NCBI RefSeq assembly: GCF_000297395.2
Contig: NZ_HF570107.1
Span: 128,100-192,099, forward strand
Length of the DNA: 64,000 nucleotides
Source of the DNA: Micromonospora lupini str. Lupac 08
GTDB taxonomy: Bacteria; Actinomycetota; Actinomycetes; Mycobacteriales; Micromonosporaceae
Reading direction: 5' to 3'
Of the stretch, positions 42,386 to 51,300 are shown piece by piece. Each line of letters begins with the position of its first letter. Position 1 is the stretch's first letter. A program made the translations under genes and the position numbers. The notes under the pieces are model-generated. The model was given only the letters and a program-made list of their open reading frames with translations. It was not told the DNA's origin and ran no database searches.

Positions 42386-44914
42386 ATGAGCCAGGTGTCA
42401 CCGCAGAGTCCCCGGGCAGATCGGTCGCTTCTGCTGCTCGTCGGTCTCATCGTCGTCATGGCAATCGTTCCCACAGTCATCGCTGGGGCCAACGTGTTGA
42501 CCCGTCGCCCCGTCTCGGTAGGCGACGGTGCGACATTCGTAGCGCTGACCTTCATGACTGCGCTTGGCACGATCGTCATGGCACCTATCCGAATTCGCTC
42601 GACCACACACGGCATCACCTGGGTCGAGACGGCGATCGTGATAGGGCTTGCCGTGGCACCACCCGCCTGGGTGGTACTGGCGACCGGGGCTGGCGTCGGT
42701 ATCGCATCAGCCATCATGAAGCTGCCGATGATCAAAGCGGCCTTCGGCGTCAGCAAGAACATTCTGGTGGCTGGTGGAGCGGGCCTCACCACTTTGGCCA
42801 TCCCCTGGCAGTGGCCGCCGGCCGGCGTGGTCGAGCTGGCCACCTTGCTCGGGGCGATCTACCTGGTGGCGGCACTCCTCGACGACCTGCTGGCCATCCC
42901 GGTGATCGCTCTCGCCACCGGCACGCGAGTGTCCCGTCAATTCCTGAACAACCTTGACCTGCGGATCGCCGGCTTCGGCGTGCGATTCATCGTGGCTGTC
43001 TGCACGCTGCTCATCCTCCGCGAGGACCCCCGACTGCTGCTTGCCGTCCCGCCACTGATGTTGAGCCTGCACCTGGCCTACTCCGCACGCATCAGAGGCC
43101 GCACCGAGCAACAGGCGTGGCAGCGACTCGCCCGCACCACCGACGCGCTCAACGTCGTCGACCTGGACAACGTGCTCACCACCGCCGTCACCCAGGCCGC
43201 CGAGCTGTTCTCCGCCGACGAGGTCGAGATCGAGCTACGCGACGGCGGTCGCACCGTTCGCGGCGGTGCCGGCGGCATCACCTTCGACGGACCGACCGGC
43301 ACGTCCACCGACGTGGACGGCACCATCGTGCCCACCCCGCTGGAAGGCCACGACCGCTCCGTCGACGTCGGCATCCTGCGCCTGCGTTTCCGTGGGCCGG
43401 TGCAGCTCTCCGAGCGGGAGCAGTACACGCTGCGCACGTTCGCCTCCGCCCTCTGCACGGCCGTCCGCAACGCCCAGGCGTACGCCGAACTGGCCCGCGT
43501 GGCCGACGAACACGCGTACGCCGCCACCCACGACGCGCTCACCAACCTCGCGAACCGGCGGCACCTCCTCGACCAGGGCACCGAGCATCTGGGCGCCCGA
43601 CACGCGGACGGGGTGACCGCACTGGTGTTGATCGACCTCAACCACTTCAAGGAGGTCAACGACACCCTCGGCCACGCCGCCGGCGACCAGGTGCTGGTCC
43701 AGGTCGCCGACCGGTTGCGACGCGCCGCCCAGTCCAGCGACCTGGTGGCACGCCTCGGCGGCGACGAGTTCGCCGTACTCCTGCGCGGGCTGCCGGCCCC
43801 CGCGGTGGCCGCGCACCGGTCCGAGACGCTGCTCGCCGCCCTGCACGAGCCGTTCGAGCTGGACGGCATGCGCATCAGCGTCGAGGCCAGCGGCGGAATC
43901 TCCGTCGCCCCGGCCAGCGGCGGCATGGCCGAGCTGCTGCGCCGCGCGGACGTCGCGATGTACCAGGCGAAACGGGCCGGTCAGCGGATCTCCACGTACG
44001 CCCCGACCCGGGACACCGCCGACCTGAGCCGCCTCACCCTCGGCGGCGACCTGCCTCGTGCCGTCGCCGATCACGAGTTCATCGTCAACTTCCAGCCGAT
44101 CGTCGACCTGGGCACCGGTGAGGTGACAAGCGCGGAGGCGCTGGCCCGCTGGCACCACCCCACACACGGGCTGATCGACCCGCTGCGCTTCCTGGAGGCG
44201 GTGGAGCGTTCGGGAATGCTGCCGGCCTTCGCCGAGGCGATCCTCGACCAGGCACTGATCGCCGCGGTCAACTGGCGCGACGCCGGCTTCGACGTACCGG
44301 TCGCGGTAAACGTGTCGCCGCGCAGCCTGCTCGACGCCCGCTTCCCCGGCTCGGTGCTGGCCCGGCTGCGCGCCCACGACCTCCCGCCGGACCGGCTGGT
44401 GCTGGAGCTGACCGAGACGCTGACCCTCAGCCAGCTCGACGTGGTCGACCGGGTACTCAGCCGGCTCCGCGACGAGGGCGTGCGGTTGGCCCTGGACGAC
44501 TTCGGCACCGGCTACTCCTCGCTCTCCCTGCTCTCCCGGATCCCCGTGCACGAGCTGAAGATCGACCGCAGCTTCGTGACGACGATGGAGAGCTCGGCCG
44601 AGGCCGCAGCCGTCATCCGCTCCACCCTCGACCTGGGCCGCAGCCTCGGCCTGGCGGTGGTGGCCGAGGGCGTGGAGAGCGAGCCGCAGCGACGCGCCCT
44701 CTGGGAGTTGGGCTGCGTGGCCGGCCAGGGCCACCTCTTCGCCCGGCCGATGCCCGCCGGCACCCTGCTCGCCACGTTGCAGCGCGGCTCGGGCGGCCAG
44801 CCCGGCACCCTGGCGCCGCCGCTGCACGACACCGGCGCGGTGATCCGGCTGAGCCAGACCCGCCGCCAGGCCGGACGCTCCCGCCCCGACCGCCTTCCCC
44901 ACCTCCCCGCCTGA
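42386..44914 (+). CDS. Membrane GGDEF-EAL cyclic-di-GMP protein
   Basis: An 842-residue protein: about seven N-terminal hydrophobic helices (residues 15-240, MASE-like), a GAF-like segment (about 250-370), GGDEF at 458-462 in RLGGDEFAVLLRG, and an EAL domain with EALARW at 584-586, LELTETLT, LALDDFGTGYSSL and VAEGVES. Both catalytic sites look intact, so it could make and break c-di-GMP, which governs development in actinomycetes. ATG 42386 is chosen over GTG 42365 because AGGAG precedes it. Confidence 0.85.
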   Translation: MSQVSPQSPRADRSLLLLVGLIVVMAIVPTVIAGANVLTRRPVSVGDGATFVALTFMTALGTIVMAPIRIRSTTHGITWVETAIVIGLAVAPPAWVVLATGAGVGIASAIMKLPMIKAAFGVSKNILVAGGAGLTTLAIPWQWPPAGVVELATLLGAIYLVAALLDDLLAIPVIALATGTRVSRQFLNNLDLRIAGFGVRFIVAVCTLLILREDPRLLLAVPPLMLSLHLAYSARIRGRTEQQAWQRLARTTDALNVVDLDNVLTTAVTQAAELFSADEVEIELRDGGRTVRGGAGGITFDGPTGTSTDVDGTIVPTPLEGHDRSVDVGILRLRFRGPVQLSEREQYTLRTFASALCTAVRNAQAYAELARVADEHAYAATHDALTNLANRRHLLDQGTEHLGARHADGVTALVLIDLNHFKEVNDTLGHAAGDQVLVQVADRLRRAAQSSDLVARLGGDEFAVLLRGLPAPAVAAHRSETLLAALHEPFELDGMRISVEASGGISVAPASGGMAELLRRADVAMYQAKRAGQRISTYAPTRDTADLSRLTLGGDLPRAVADHEFIVNFQPIVDLGTGEVTSAEALARWHHPTHGLIDPLRFLEAVERSGMLPAFAEAILDQALIAAVNWRDAGFDVPVAVNVSPRSLLDARFPGSVLARLRAHDLPPDRLVLELTETLTLSQLDVVDRVLSRLRDEGVRLALDDFGTGYSSLSLLSRIPVHELKIDRSFVTTMESSAEAAAVIRSTLDLGRSLGLAVVAEGVESEPQRRALWELGCVAGQGHLFARPMPAGTLLATLQRGSGGQPGTLAPPLHDTGAVIRLSQTRRQAGRSRPDRLPHLPA

Positions 44915-44993
44915 CCGCGCGGCAACACGCCACCGCCGCTTCCGCCAGGACCGCCACGGGAAGCAGAGTGGCCGCCGCCGTGTGACCGGGGCT

Positions 44994-45046
44994 GGCCGGC
45001 GTCGGGAAGCGGAGGAGCCGGTCGCCGTGTGTGACCGACGCCGGCC
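44994..45046 (+). terminator. Hairpin after the GGDEF-EAL gene
   Basis: 11-bp arms GGCCGGCGTCG (44994-45004) and CGACGCCGGCC (45036-45046) with a loop of about 31 nt; a further GGGG/CCCC pair extends the stem. Confidence 0.5.
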
Positions 45047-45097
45047 GGCTCCCCGCGGACAACCGGGTGAGCAGCGAGGTCTGCCAGACTGGCGCTC

Positions 45098-46438
45098 GTG
45101 ATCGCCGACGCCCCGACCGCCCGCCGCCACCGCTGGCGGACGCTCGACACCGCCGCCGGCGGACTCGCCCTCGACCTGGGCCTCTACGCCGTCTCGACCC
45201 TCTTCGCGGCGGTCACCGCGCTCACGTCGACCCTGCTGCCGCACCGCGCCTGGGGCGCGGTCGCCGCCGTCGGCTACCTGGTCGCGACGCTGGCGGTGCT
45301 CGTCCAACTCCTCCTACGCCGGCGCAGGCCGACGACCCGACTCGTCGGCCTTCCCGGCCGCTGGGCGGTGACCGGCTTCGCCTGGGTGAGCACCGCGCTG
45401 CTACCCGCGCTCTGGCAGAGCGTCGAGCGGGCCACCGGACGCACCGACCGCGCGCAGGAGGAGGTGCTGGTCGTCGAGCAGGCCGGCATCCGCCTGCTGC
45501 AACACGGCACCCCGTACCTCGGCCGCGACGCGATCGCCGCCCTGCCCGCCGGTGACCAACTGCTCGGCTACACGCCGTACCAACCCGGCATGGCGCTGTT
45601 CGGCCTGCCCCGGGCACTCGCCGACACCTGGTGGACCGACGCCCGGGTGTGGTTCGCGCTGGGCACGGCGCTGGCGCTCGCCCTGGCCGTGGCCGCCCTG
45701 CGCGCCGCGCCCGGCACCGTCGGCCGGCCTCTGCTCGGGGCGCACCGGTCCGACGCCGCGCTGCTGCGGGGCGTGCAGGCCGCCACCGTCCTGCCGATCT
45801 GCGCGCTCACCCTCGCCACCGGCGGCGACGACATGCCCGTACTCGCGCTCTGCCTGCTGGCCCTCGCACTCGCCGCCGCCGGTCGGCCCGGCCGGGCCGG
45901 CCTCGCGGTCGGCCTGGCGGGCGCGCTGAAACTGTTCGCCTGGCCGATCGCCCTGGTCCTGATCGTCTGGGGTCTGACCCGGCGGGCCGGCGCCCGCGTC
46001 GCGGCCGGCGCGATCGGACTGCCCATCGCCGCCCTGCTCCCGGCCCTGCTCGTCGACCGCGACGCGCTCACCGAGAACGTCCTGCGCTTCCCGCTCGGAC
46101 ACGGCCTGGTCACCAGCCCGGCGCAGTCCCCGTTCCCCGGTCAACTGATCGCCGCCACGATGCCCGGCGGCCGGCTGATCGCCGCCGCCCTGCTGGTCGC
46201 GGCTGGTGCGGCCATCGCCGTCCGACTCGCGCGCCGCCCGCCCGGCACCGCCGCCACCACCGCGCTGATCTGCGGGTACGGACTCCTCGCCGCGATCGCG
46301 CTGATGCCCTCCACCCGCTTCGGGTACCTGCTGTACCCGCTGGCCCTGCTCACCTGGGCACCCGCCCTGCACCGCCCCGACGCCACACCGACCACTCCGA
46401 CGCCCGACCCCCTGCCCGGTCGGGCCACATCGGTCTAA
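45098..46438 (+). CDS. Polytopic membrane protein, GT87/DUF2029-like
   Basis: A 446-residue protein with about eleven hydrophobic helices. GYTPYQPGMALFGLPRA recalls the YPP motif of GT-C enzymes, and the long loop HGTPYLGRDAIAALPAG precedes it. It lacks an obvious D-x-x in the first loop, so catalysis is unproven. GTG 45098 has CAGACT 7 nt upstream. It may belong to the same envelope pathway as the other GT87 proteins of the window. Confidence 0.6.
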   Translation: MIADAPTARRHRWRTLDTAAGGLALDLGLYAVSTLFAAVTALTSTLLPHRAWGAVAAVGYLVATLAVLVQLLLRRRRPTTRLVGLPGRWAVTGFAWVSTALLPALWQSVERATGRTDRAQEEVLVVEQAGIRLLQHGTPYLGRDAIAALPAGDQLLGYTPYQPGMALFGLPRALADTWWTDARVWFALGTALALALAVAALRAAPGTVGRPLLGAHRSDAALLRGVQAATVLPICALTLATGGDDMPVLALCLLALALAAAGRPGRAGLAVGLAGALKLFAWPIALVLIVWGLTRRAGARVAAGAIGLPIAALLPALLVDRDALTENVLRFPLGHGLVTSPAQSPFPGQLIAATMPGGRLIAAALLVAAGAAIAVRLARRPPGTAATTALICGYGLLAAIALMPSTRFGYLLYPLALLTWAPALHRPDATPTTPTPDPLPGRATSV

Positions 46439-46479
46439 CCGGCAGGCGGAACACCGCCGCACGGCGTACACCTGAAGAC

Positions 46480-47112
46480 ATGACCACCTACCGCGACCGC
46501 GCCGAGGCGGGCCGGGTGCTCGCCGAGCGGCTCACCGCCCTCGTCGGCGAACCGGACGCCGTCGTCCTCGGCCTCGTCCGCGGCGGCGTACCGGTGGCCC
46601 GGGTCGTCGCCGAACGGCTCGGCGCCCCACTCGACGTGCTTGTCGTCCGCAAGCTCGGCATGCCCTGGGCCCGCGAGGTGGCCTTCGGCGCGCTCGGCCC
46701 GGGCGGGGTGCAGGTGCTCAACGACGCGATCGCCAGCCGCCTCAGCAGCGACGACATCGCCGAGGTCAGCCACCGCGAACAGGCCGAGTTGGAGCGGCGC
46801 GAGCGGCTCTACCGGGGCGGTCGCCCACCGTTGGACCTCACCGGGCGCGTCGCCGTGATCGTCGACGACGGTCTGGCCACCGGCGCCACCGCCCGCGCCG
46901 CCGTCGAGGTCGTCCGCCGGCTCGGCGCCCGCCGCGTGGTGGTGGCCGTGCCGGTCGGCGCGCAGGAGGCGTACGAGCTGCTGGCAGCCGAGGCCGACCA
47001 GGTCGTCTGCGCCCAGCGGCCGCCGGATTTCGGCGCGGTGAGCGTCTACTACGACGACTTCCACGAGGTCTCCGACGACGAGGTCGTCGACGCGCTCACA
47101 GCAACCGCTTAG
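46480..47112 (+). CDS. Phosphoribosyltransferase
   Basis: A 210-residue type I PRTase-fold protein. The PRPP loop is VIVDDGLATGATARAA, and the N-terminus has LVRGGVPVARVVAERL and VVRKLGMPWAREVAFGAL. It resembles the predicted hydrolases/PRTases fused to dienelactone hydrolase in other species. Substrate unknown. Possible -10 box TACACC lies 7 nt upstream. Confidence 0.8.
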   Translation: MTTYRDRAEAGRVLAERLTALVGEPDAVVLGLVRGGVPVARVVAERLGAPLDVLVVRKLGMPWAREVAFGALGPGGVQVLNDAIASRLSSDDIAEVSHREQAELERRERLYRGGRPPLDLTGRVAVIVDDGLATGATARAAVEVVRRLGARRVVVAVPVGAQEAYELLAAEADQVVCAQRPPDFGAVSVYYDDFHEVSDDEVVDALTATA

Positions 47113-47122
47113 CTCGACCAGG

Positions 47123-47128
47123 TACCGT
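47123..47128 (+). promoter_or_regulatory. Candidate leaderless -10 box (TACCGT)
   Basis: TACCGT ends 6 nt before ATG 47135 of the zinc-ribbon gene. Confidence 0.5.
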
Positions 47129-47134
47129 CGGGTG

Positions 47135-47506
47135 ATGAATAGCCTCACCTGTCCCAAGTGTCACGGCGAAATGCGTCAATACGAGCGCAGCGGCGTCGTC
47201 ATCGACCAGTGCGGGGAGTGCCGGGGCATCTTCCTCGACCGCGGCGAGTTGGAGAAGCTGTTCGAGGCAGAGGCCAACTGGAGCCGCCAGCAGGCCGGCG
47301 GCCCGCCGCAGCCCGCCCAGCAGCCGGGTGGCTACCCACCGCCGCACCAGCCCGGCTACGGCGCGGTCCCCCCGCCGCCGCCCCCGCCGCCCGTCCACGG
47401 CTACCCGCCGGCGCCTGCCTACGGCCACCAGCAGCAGCACCAGGGCTACCACGGCCACTACCGGCAGAAGAAGCGCAAGGGCTTCCTCGACGAGATGTTC
47501 GGCTGA
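47135..47506 (+). CDS. zf-TFIIB zinc-ribbon protein
   Basis: A 123-residue protein. The N-terminal 40 residues form a zinc ribbon with two Cys pairs, CPKCHGEM and CGECRGIFLDRGELEKL, the zf-TFIIB signature. The remainder is Pro/Tyr/Gly-rich and ends in a basic KKRKGFLDEMFG motif. Such proteins may contact transcription or membranes; the function is unknown. A GTG at 47132 is also in frame directly before ATG 47135. Confidence 0.75.
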   Translation: MNSLTCPKCHGEMRQYERSGVVIDQCGECRGIFLDRGELEKLFEAEANWSRQQAGGPPQPAQQPGGYPPPHQPGYGAVPPPPPPPPVHGYPPAPAYGHQQQHQGYHGHYRQKKRKGFLDEMFG

Positions 47507-47531
47507 GCCCGACGGCAGAGTGGTCCCAGGC

Positions 47532-47567
47532 GACATGCCTCTGAGTCACGGGACTCAGAGGCATGTC
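47532..47567 (+). terminator. Perfect 16-bp hairpin
   Basis: Arms GACATGCCTCTGAGTC and GACTCAGAGGCATGTC with a 4-nt ACGG loop, directly after the zinc-ribbon gene. Confidence 0.7.
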
Positions 47568-47627
47568 ACTCGTGGCGGGTCGCACGTCTCGTTGGCGGCC
47601 GGGGTGCGTCATGCGAGGCTGCATCAC

Positions 47628-48305
47628 ATGACCGAGATCCAGCAGGATCAGGCTCTCGCCGAGGCGTACGACGGCATCACCGCCGTGGTCGACGACCTGG
47701 ACGACGCGCACCTGCAACGAGCCACCCGCTGCCGGGGCTGGCTCGTCGCGGACCTGCTGCTGCACGTGCTCGGCGACGCCCAACGGGCGCTTGTGGCCCT
47801 GGCCAGCCCCGTCGACGGCCCCGCTGATGTGGACGACGTGTCCTACTGGCGCGGCTTCCCGGGCGGCGATGACGGGGCCGTGAGGCACGCCTGGTGGGTT
47901 CGCCGGTCGGCGTCCGCCTTCGACCGGCCGACAGGCATCGCCCGAGTCTGGAAAGAGACCGCCCCGGCGGCGGTCCGTGCCGCCGCGGCGGCAGACCCCG
48001 AGGGGTACGTCACCACGCAGGGGCACGTGCTCCGCGTACCGGATCTCCTGGCCACCCTGACCACCGAGGCCGTGGTGCACCACCTGGACCTGACGCCCGA
48101 GCTGCCGGACGCGCCGCCGCCCGGCCCACTGGCGGTACGGGTCGCGGTTTCCACTATGGACGGCCTGCTGAGCGACGACGCGGTCCGCCCCGCCGGATGG
48201 GACGACACCGAATTCCTCCTGAAGGCCACCGGCAGGATCCCGCTCAGCGACCGGGACCGATTGGAGCTGGGCGAGGCGGCGGGCTGGTTCCCCCTGCTGG
48301 GGTGA
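47628..48305 (+). CDS. DinB/MDMPI-fold protein (mycothiol-dependent maleylpyruvate isomerase family)
   Basis: A 225-residue helical-bundle protein. The N-terminus (ATRCRGWLVADLLLHVLGDAQ) carries the conserved W-x-V-x-D-x-x-x-H region of the MDMPI N domain, and a second histidine pair lies in EAVVHHLDLTPEL. Members are metal-dependent mycothiol S-transferases or isomerases. Substrate unknown. ATG 47628 is chosen. It converges on dnaB, 16 nt apart. Confidence 0.7.
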   Translation: MTEIQQDQALAEAYDGITAVVDDLDDAHLQRATRCRGWLVADLLLHVLGDAQRALVALASPVDGPADVDDVSYWRGFPGGDDGAVRHAWWVRRSASAFDRPTGIARVWKETAPAAVRAAAAADPEGYVTTQGHVLRVPDLLATLTTEAVVHHLDLTPELPDAPPPGPLAVRVAVSTMDGLLSDDAVRPAGWDDTEFLLKATGRIPLSDRDRLELGEAAGWFPLLG

Positions 48306-48321
48306 CCCGATCCAGTACGCC

Positions 48322-51300
48322 TCAGCCGATGGCCATGTCGACGAAGCGGGACAGGTGCAACTGGGCCGCGACCGTCACCGTGTCCGTCGGCCCATTCCGG
48401 TGCTTGGCGACAATGAAGTCCGCCTCGCCCGCCCGTGGCGACTCCTTGTCGTAGTAGTCGTCGCGGTGCAGCAGGATGACCACGTCGGCGTCTTGCTCGA
48501 TCGAGTTGTGGGTGGCGATGCCGTTGGCAATGAAGTTGTGCTTCTCAAGCACGGTCGCGTCGAACACCTCCTGCTCACCGATCGGCTCGATAGACACGAT
48601 CGAGTCCCAGAAGATGTCGTTGGTCGCGTGCAGGTCCAGGTCGGCAGCGTCGAGAACGCGGGCGATCGCCGCAAGTCGGGAGCGGCTGGGCGCACGCTTC
48701 CAGAGGATGCTGCCGCAGAACTGGGTACCGATTGCCTTCGCAAACTCGCGATGGGTCATCCCTTGCTCAACCAGGATCTCCTTGACCCTGGCCCACACCT
48801 CGCGCGGCACTGTGTCGACGTTCGTGTTGCTCTCCGTCGACTCCAACGAGGCAAGGAGAGCGGCACAACCCTCCGACCGCTGCCCGTGGACGCCGATCTC
48901 ACGCAAGAACCTCAACTGGTCGTCGCGGCCGGAGACGTCGAGTGTGTACTGCGGACGATGACCCACCACCGGTACGACCTTCAGCCGGGCCGTGATGCCA
49001 TACCTCAGGAGCAGTCGAGAGATGTCCTCAAGCAGTCGTCGGCTCGTGGACGCGAAGTAGACGCGTCCGCCGCGACCTGACTTGTTGACAGTCACCGACC
49101 CGTCCGTCGACCACAGGTGGCGCAGGAATGTGGTGACCTGCTCCTTCGGCAGGCTGAAGAGAGCCTGGGGGAGGAATTTCTCGTGTGATCTGAGGCCGAA
49201 GAGCCCCAAGCTGTCCAGCCACTCCGCGATCGGGTTACGCCGACCACGCGCCAGTCGGTACGGAGCGGGCAGGCGGAGCGTGGTCACTCTCGCCGCCGGA
49301 TAGTCGTCACGCACGGCGCTGATCCCGAAATGCTTCGCCGCGTCCGTCACCGCCTGGAGGTTCAGCTCATCGCAACTGGCGTATCGGATCGGCTGACGCC
49401 GCACGAAGGAACCATCGCCGAGGAGATGCGCCAACATGACGACCTCGGCGTCGGCCCACGGCCGGACGGCCATTGGGGGCGGCAGGTGTCGCGGCGTGGC
49501 GATGCGATCTCCTGGTGAGAGTTCACCCAGGGGCACCCATCCGGTGAACGCGAGGAACGGGTGGTTGGCTGTGGCGTCGATTTGCTTGCCCGAAGCGAGG
49601 GTCAGACGAAAGACCTCGCGGGTGCCACTAGGAAAGACGTGAGTCATGGTGCGTGGGGTGTAGCGAAGGCCCTCATCCAGTGCCCAGACCGGGATGCCCT
49701 TCGCGCTGTTGGCTAGCAGTTCACCGAGCGTGACCTCACTATTGTCATCTGCTCGTATCAGTCGGGTGTCAGCCGTAAGGCACCCGGACTCACGCAGGTC
49801 GGACAGCTGTGGACGCTTGTCGGTGCGCTGCTCGGGACCACGGTTCAGCTGACTGACCGCGATGACCGGGCACTCGACCTCCTTGGCGAGCAGCTTCAGA
49901 CCACGGGAGAGGTCCGCGACCTCCTGCTGCCGGCTCTCGGTGCGCTTGGGCGAGGTCATCAGCTGGAGATAGTCGACCACGATCATCTTGAGGTCGTGCC
50001 GCTGCTTGAGCCGGCGGGCCTTCGCCCGGATCTCCATCAGGTTCATGCTCGGGGTGTCGTCGACGAAGAGCGGCGCCTCGCTGATCTCACCCATGCACCG
50101 GGCCAGCTTGGTCCAGTCGTCGTCGGAGAGCTGCCCGCTGCGCAGCACGTGCAGCGGCACCCGCGCCTCGGCCGAGAGCAGTCGCATGACGATCTCGACC
50201 TTGCTCATTTCCAGCGAGAAGATGGCGGCAGCCTGATTGGCACGGATCGCGGCGTTCCGGGCGAAGTCCATACTCGCCGTGCTGTTGTGGGTTGGGATCA
50301 TCGCCCGACTGGCCAGATAGAGATGCTCGGAGTTGTCCACCGTGACGCAGCGGACCGGCACGCTCGGCACCGGGCGCACGTCGACGATGAAGCGCGAGGT
50401 CGTCCGGACGTCGGAGGCGGTGCGGCGGCGTTCCGCGTGCGCGACCCGCTTTCGTTCGAGTCGGAAGATGACGTCCGGCGTGGAGAAGTTCACGGTGTAC
50501 GCGATGGACGACTCGGGGGTGCGTCCGGGTACCGACTTCGCGTTCACCGTGCAGCGATAGCCGAGGCTGACGACGAGTTCGCGAACGTCGTCCGCCAGTC
50601 GCTTCGAGGTCGACGTGTACTGCAGGTTTCCCATGGGGGCGACGGTGCCATCGGTGTCCATCAGCCCCGCCAGCAACGCCCGGCGCTGGACCTCCGAGGC
50701 GCGCAGGTAGGTGTCAGGGATGTGCTTGGCCGCCGCCACTCCGACCTGACGGAGCAACCCGACGAAGGAACCGTTCCGGTTGTGGCAGTCGGCACACCTC
50801 CTGGTTGCCCGGTTCTCGCGCAACGCCCTGGTACGGACGCCGCAGTCCACGCAGACGCCGTTCCCCGCTGCGACAGGCGTGGGCGGGAGCAGAATGGTGT
50901 AGACCATTGGCCCGCTGGGTCGAACGACGAAGCCGTCCGCCTCGACGTGGTTGATCATCTCTGGGTCTGCGGTGGTGAATCGGCTGGCACCCGTGTGGCC
51001 GTCGCCGAGCCACGCCCCCAACGTGTAGGGCGGGACCACCAGTTCCCGATCAGGAAGGCGCAGGGGAGCGCTGTTCCGTACGGCGTGGTTGAGCCGGCGG
51101 TCAGCGGTGTCCGTACGCAGGGTTGCTGCGATCTCAGCAGTGGTGACGACACCGTCGTGGTCGACCCGGCTAGCGGCGTTGACCTCCCGCTCCGCGCGTT
51201 CGAGCAGCGCGCTCAGAAGGGGGCCGGCCGGATACCCGGGGGCGCTCCAGTTCCGCGCCCTGCCGTTGCGGACGATGGGACGGCTGATCCGGCCGACCGA

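Noticed and set aside
43235..45307. Long minus-strand frame opposite the GGDEF-EAL gene
   Set aside because: Antisense shadow caused by high third-position GC; the plus-strand gene has intact catalytic motifs.
38759..46438. A secondary-metabolite cluster around the SARP gene
   Set aside because: No PKS, NRPS, terpene, lanthipeptide or tailoring genes are present on either side.
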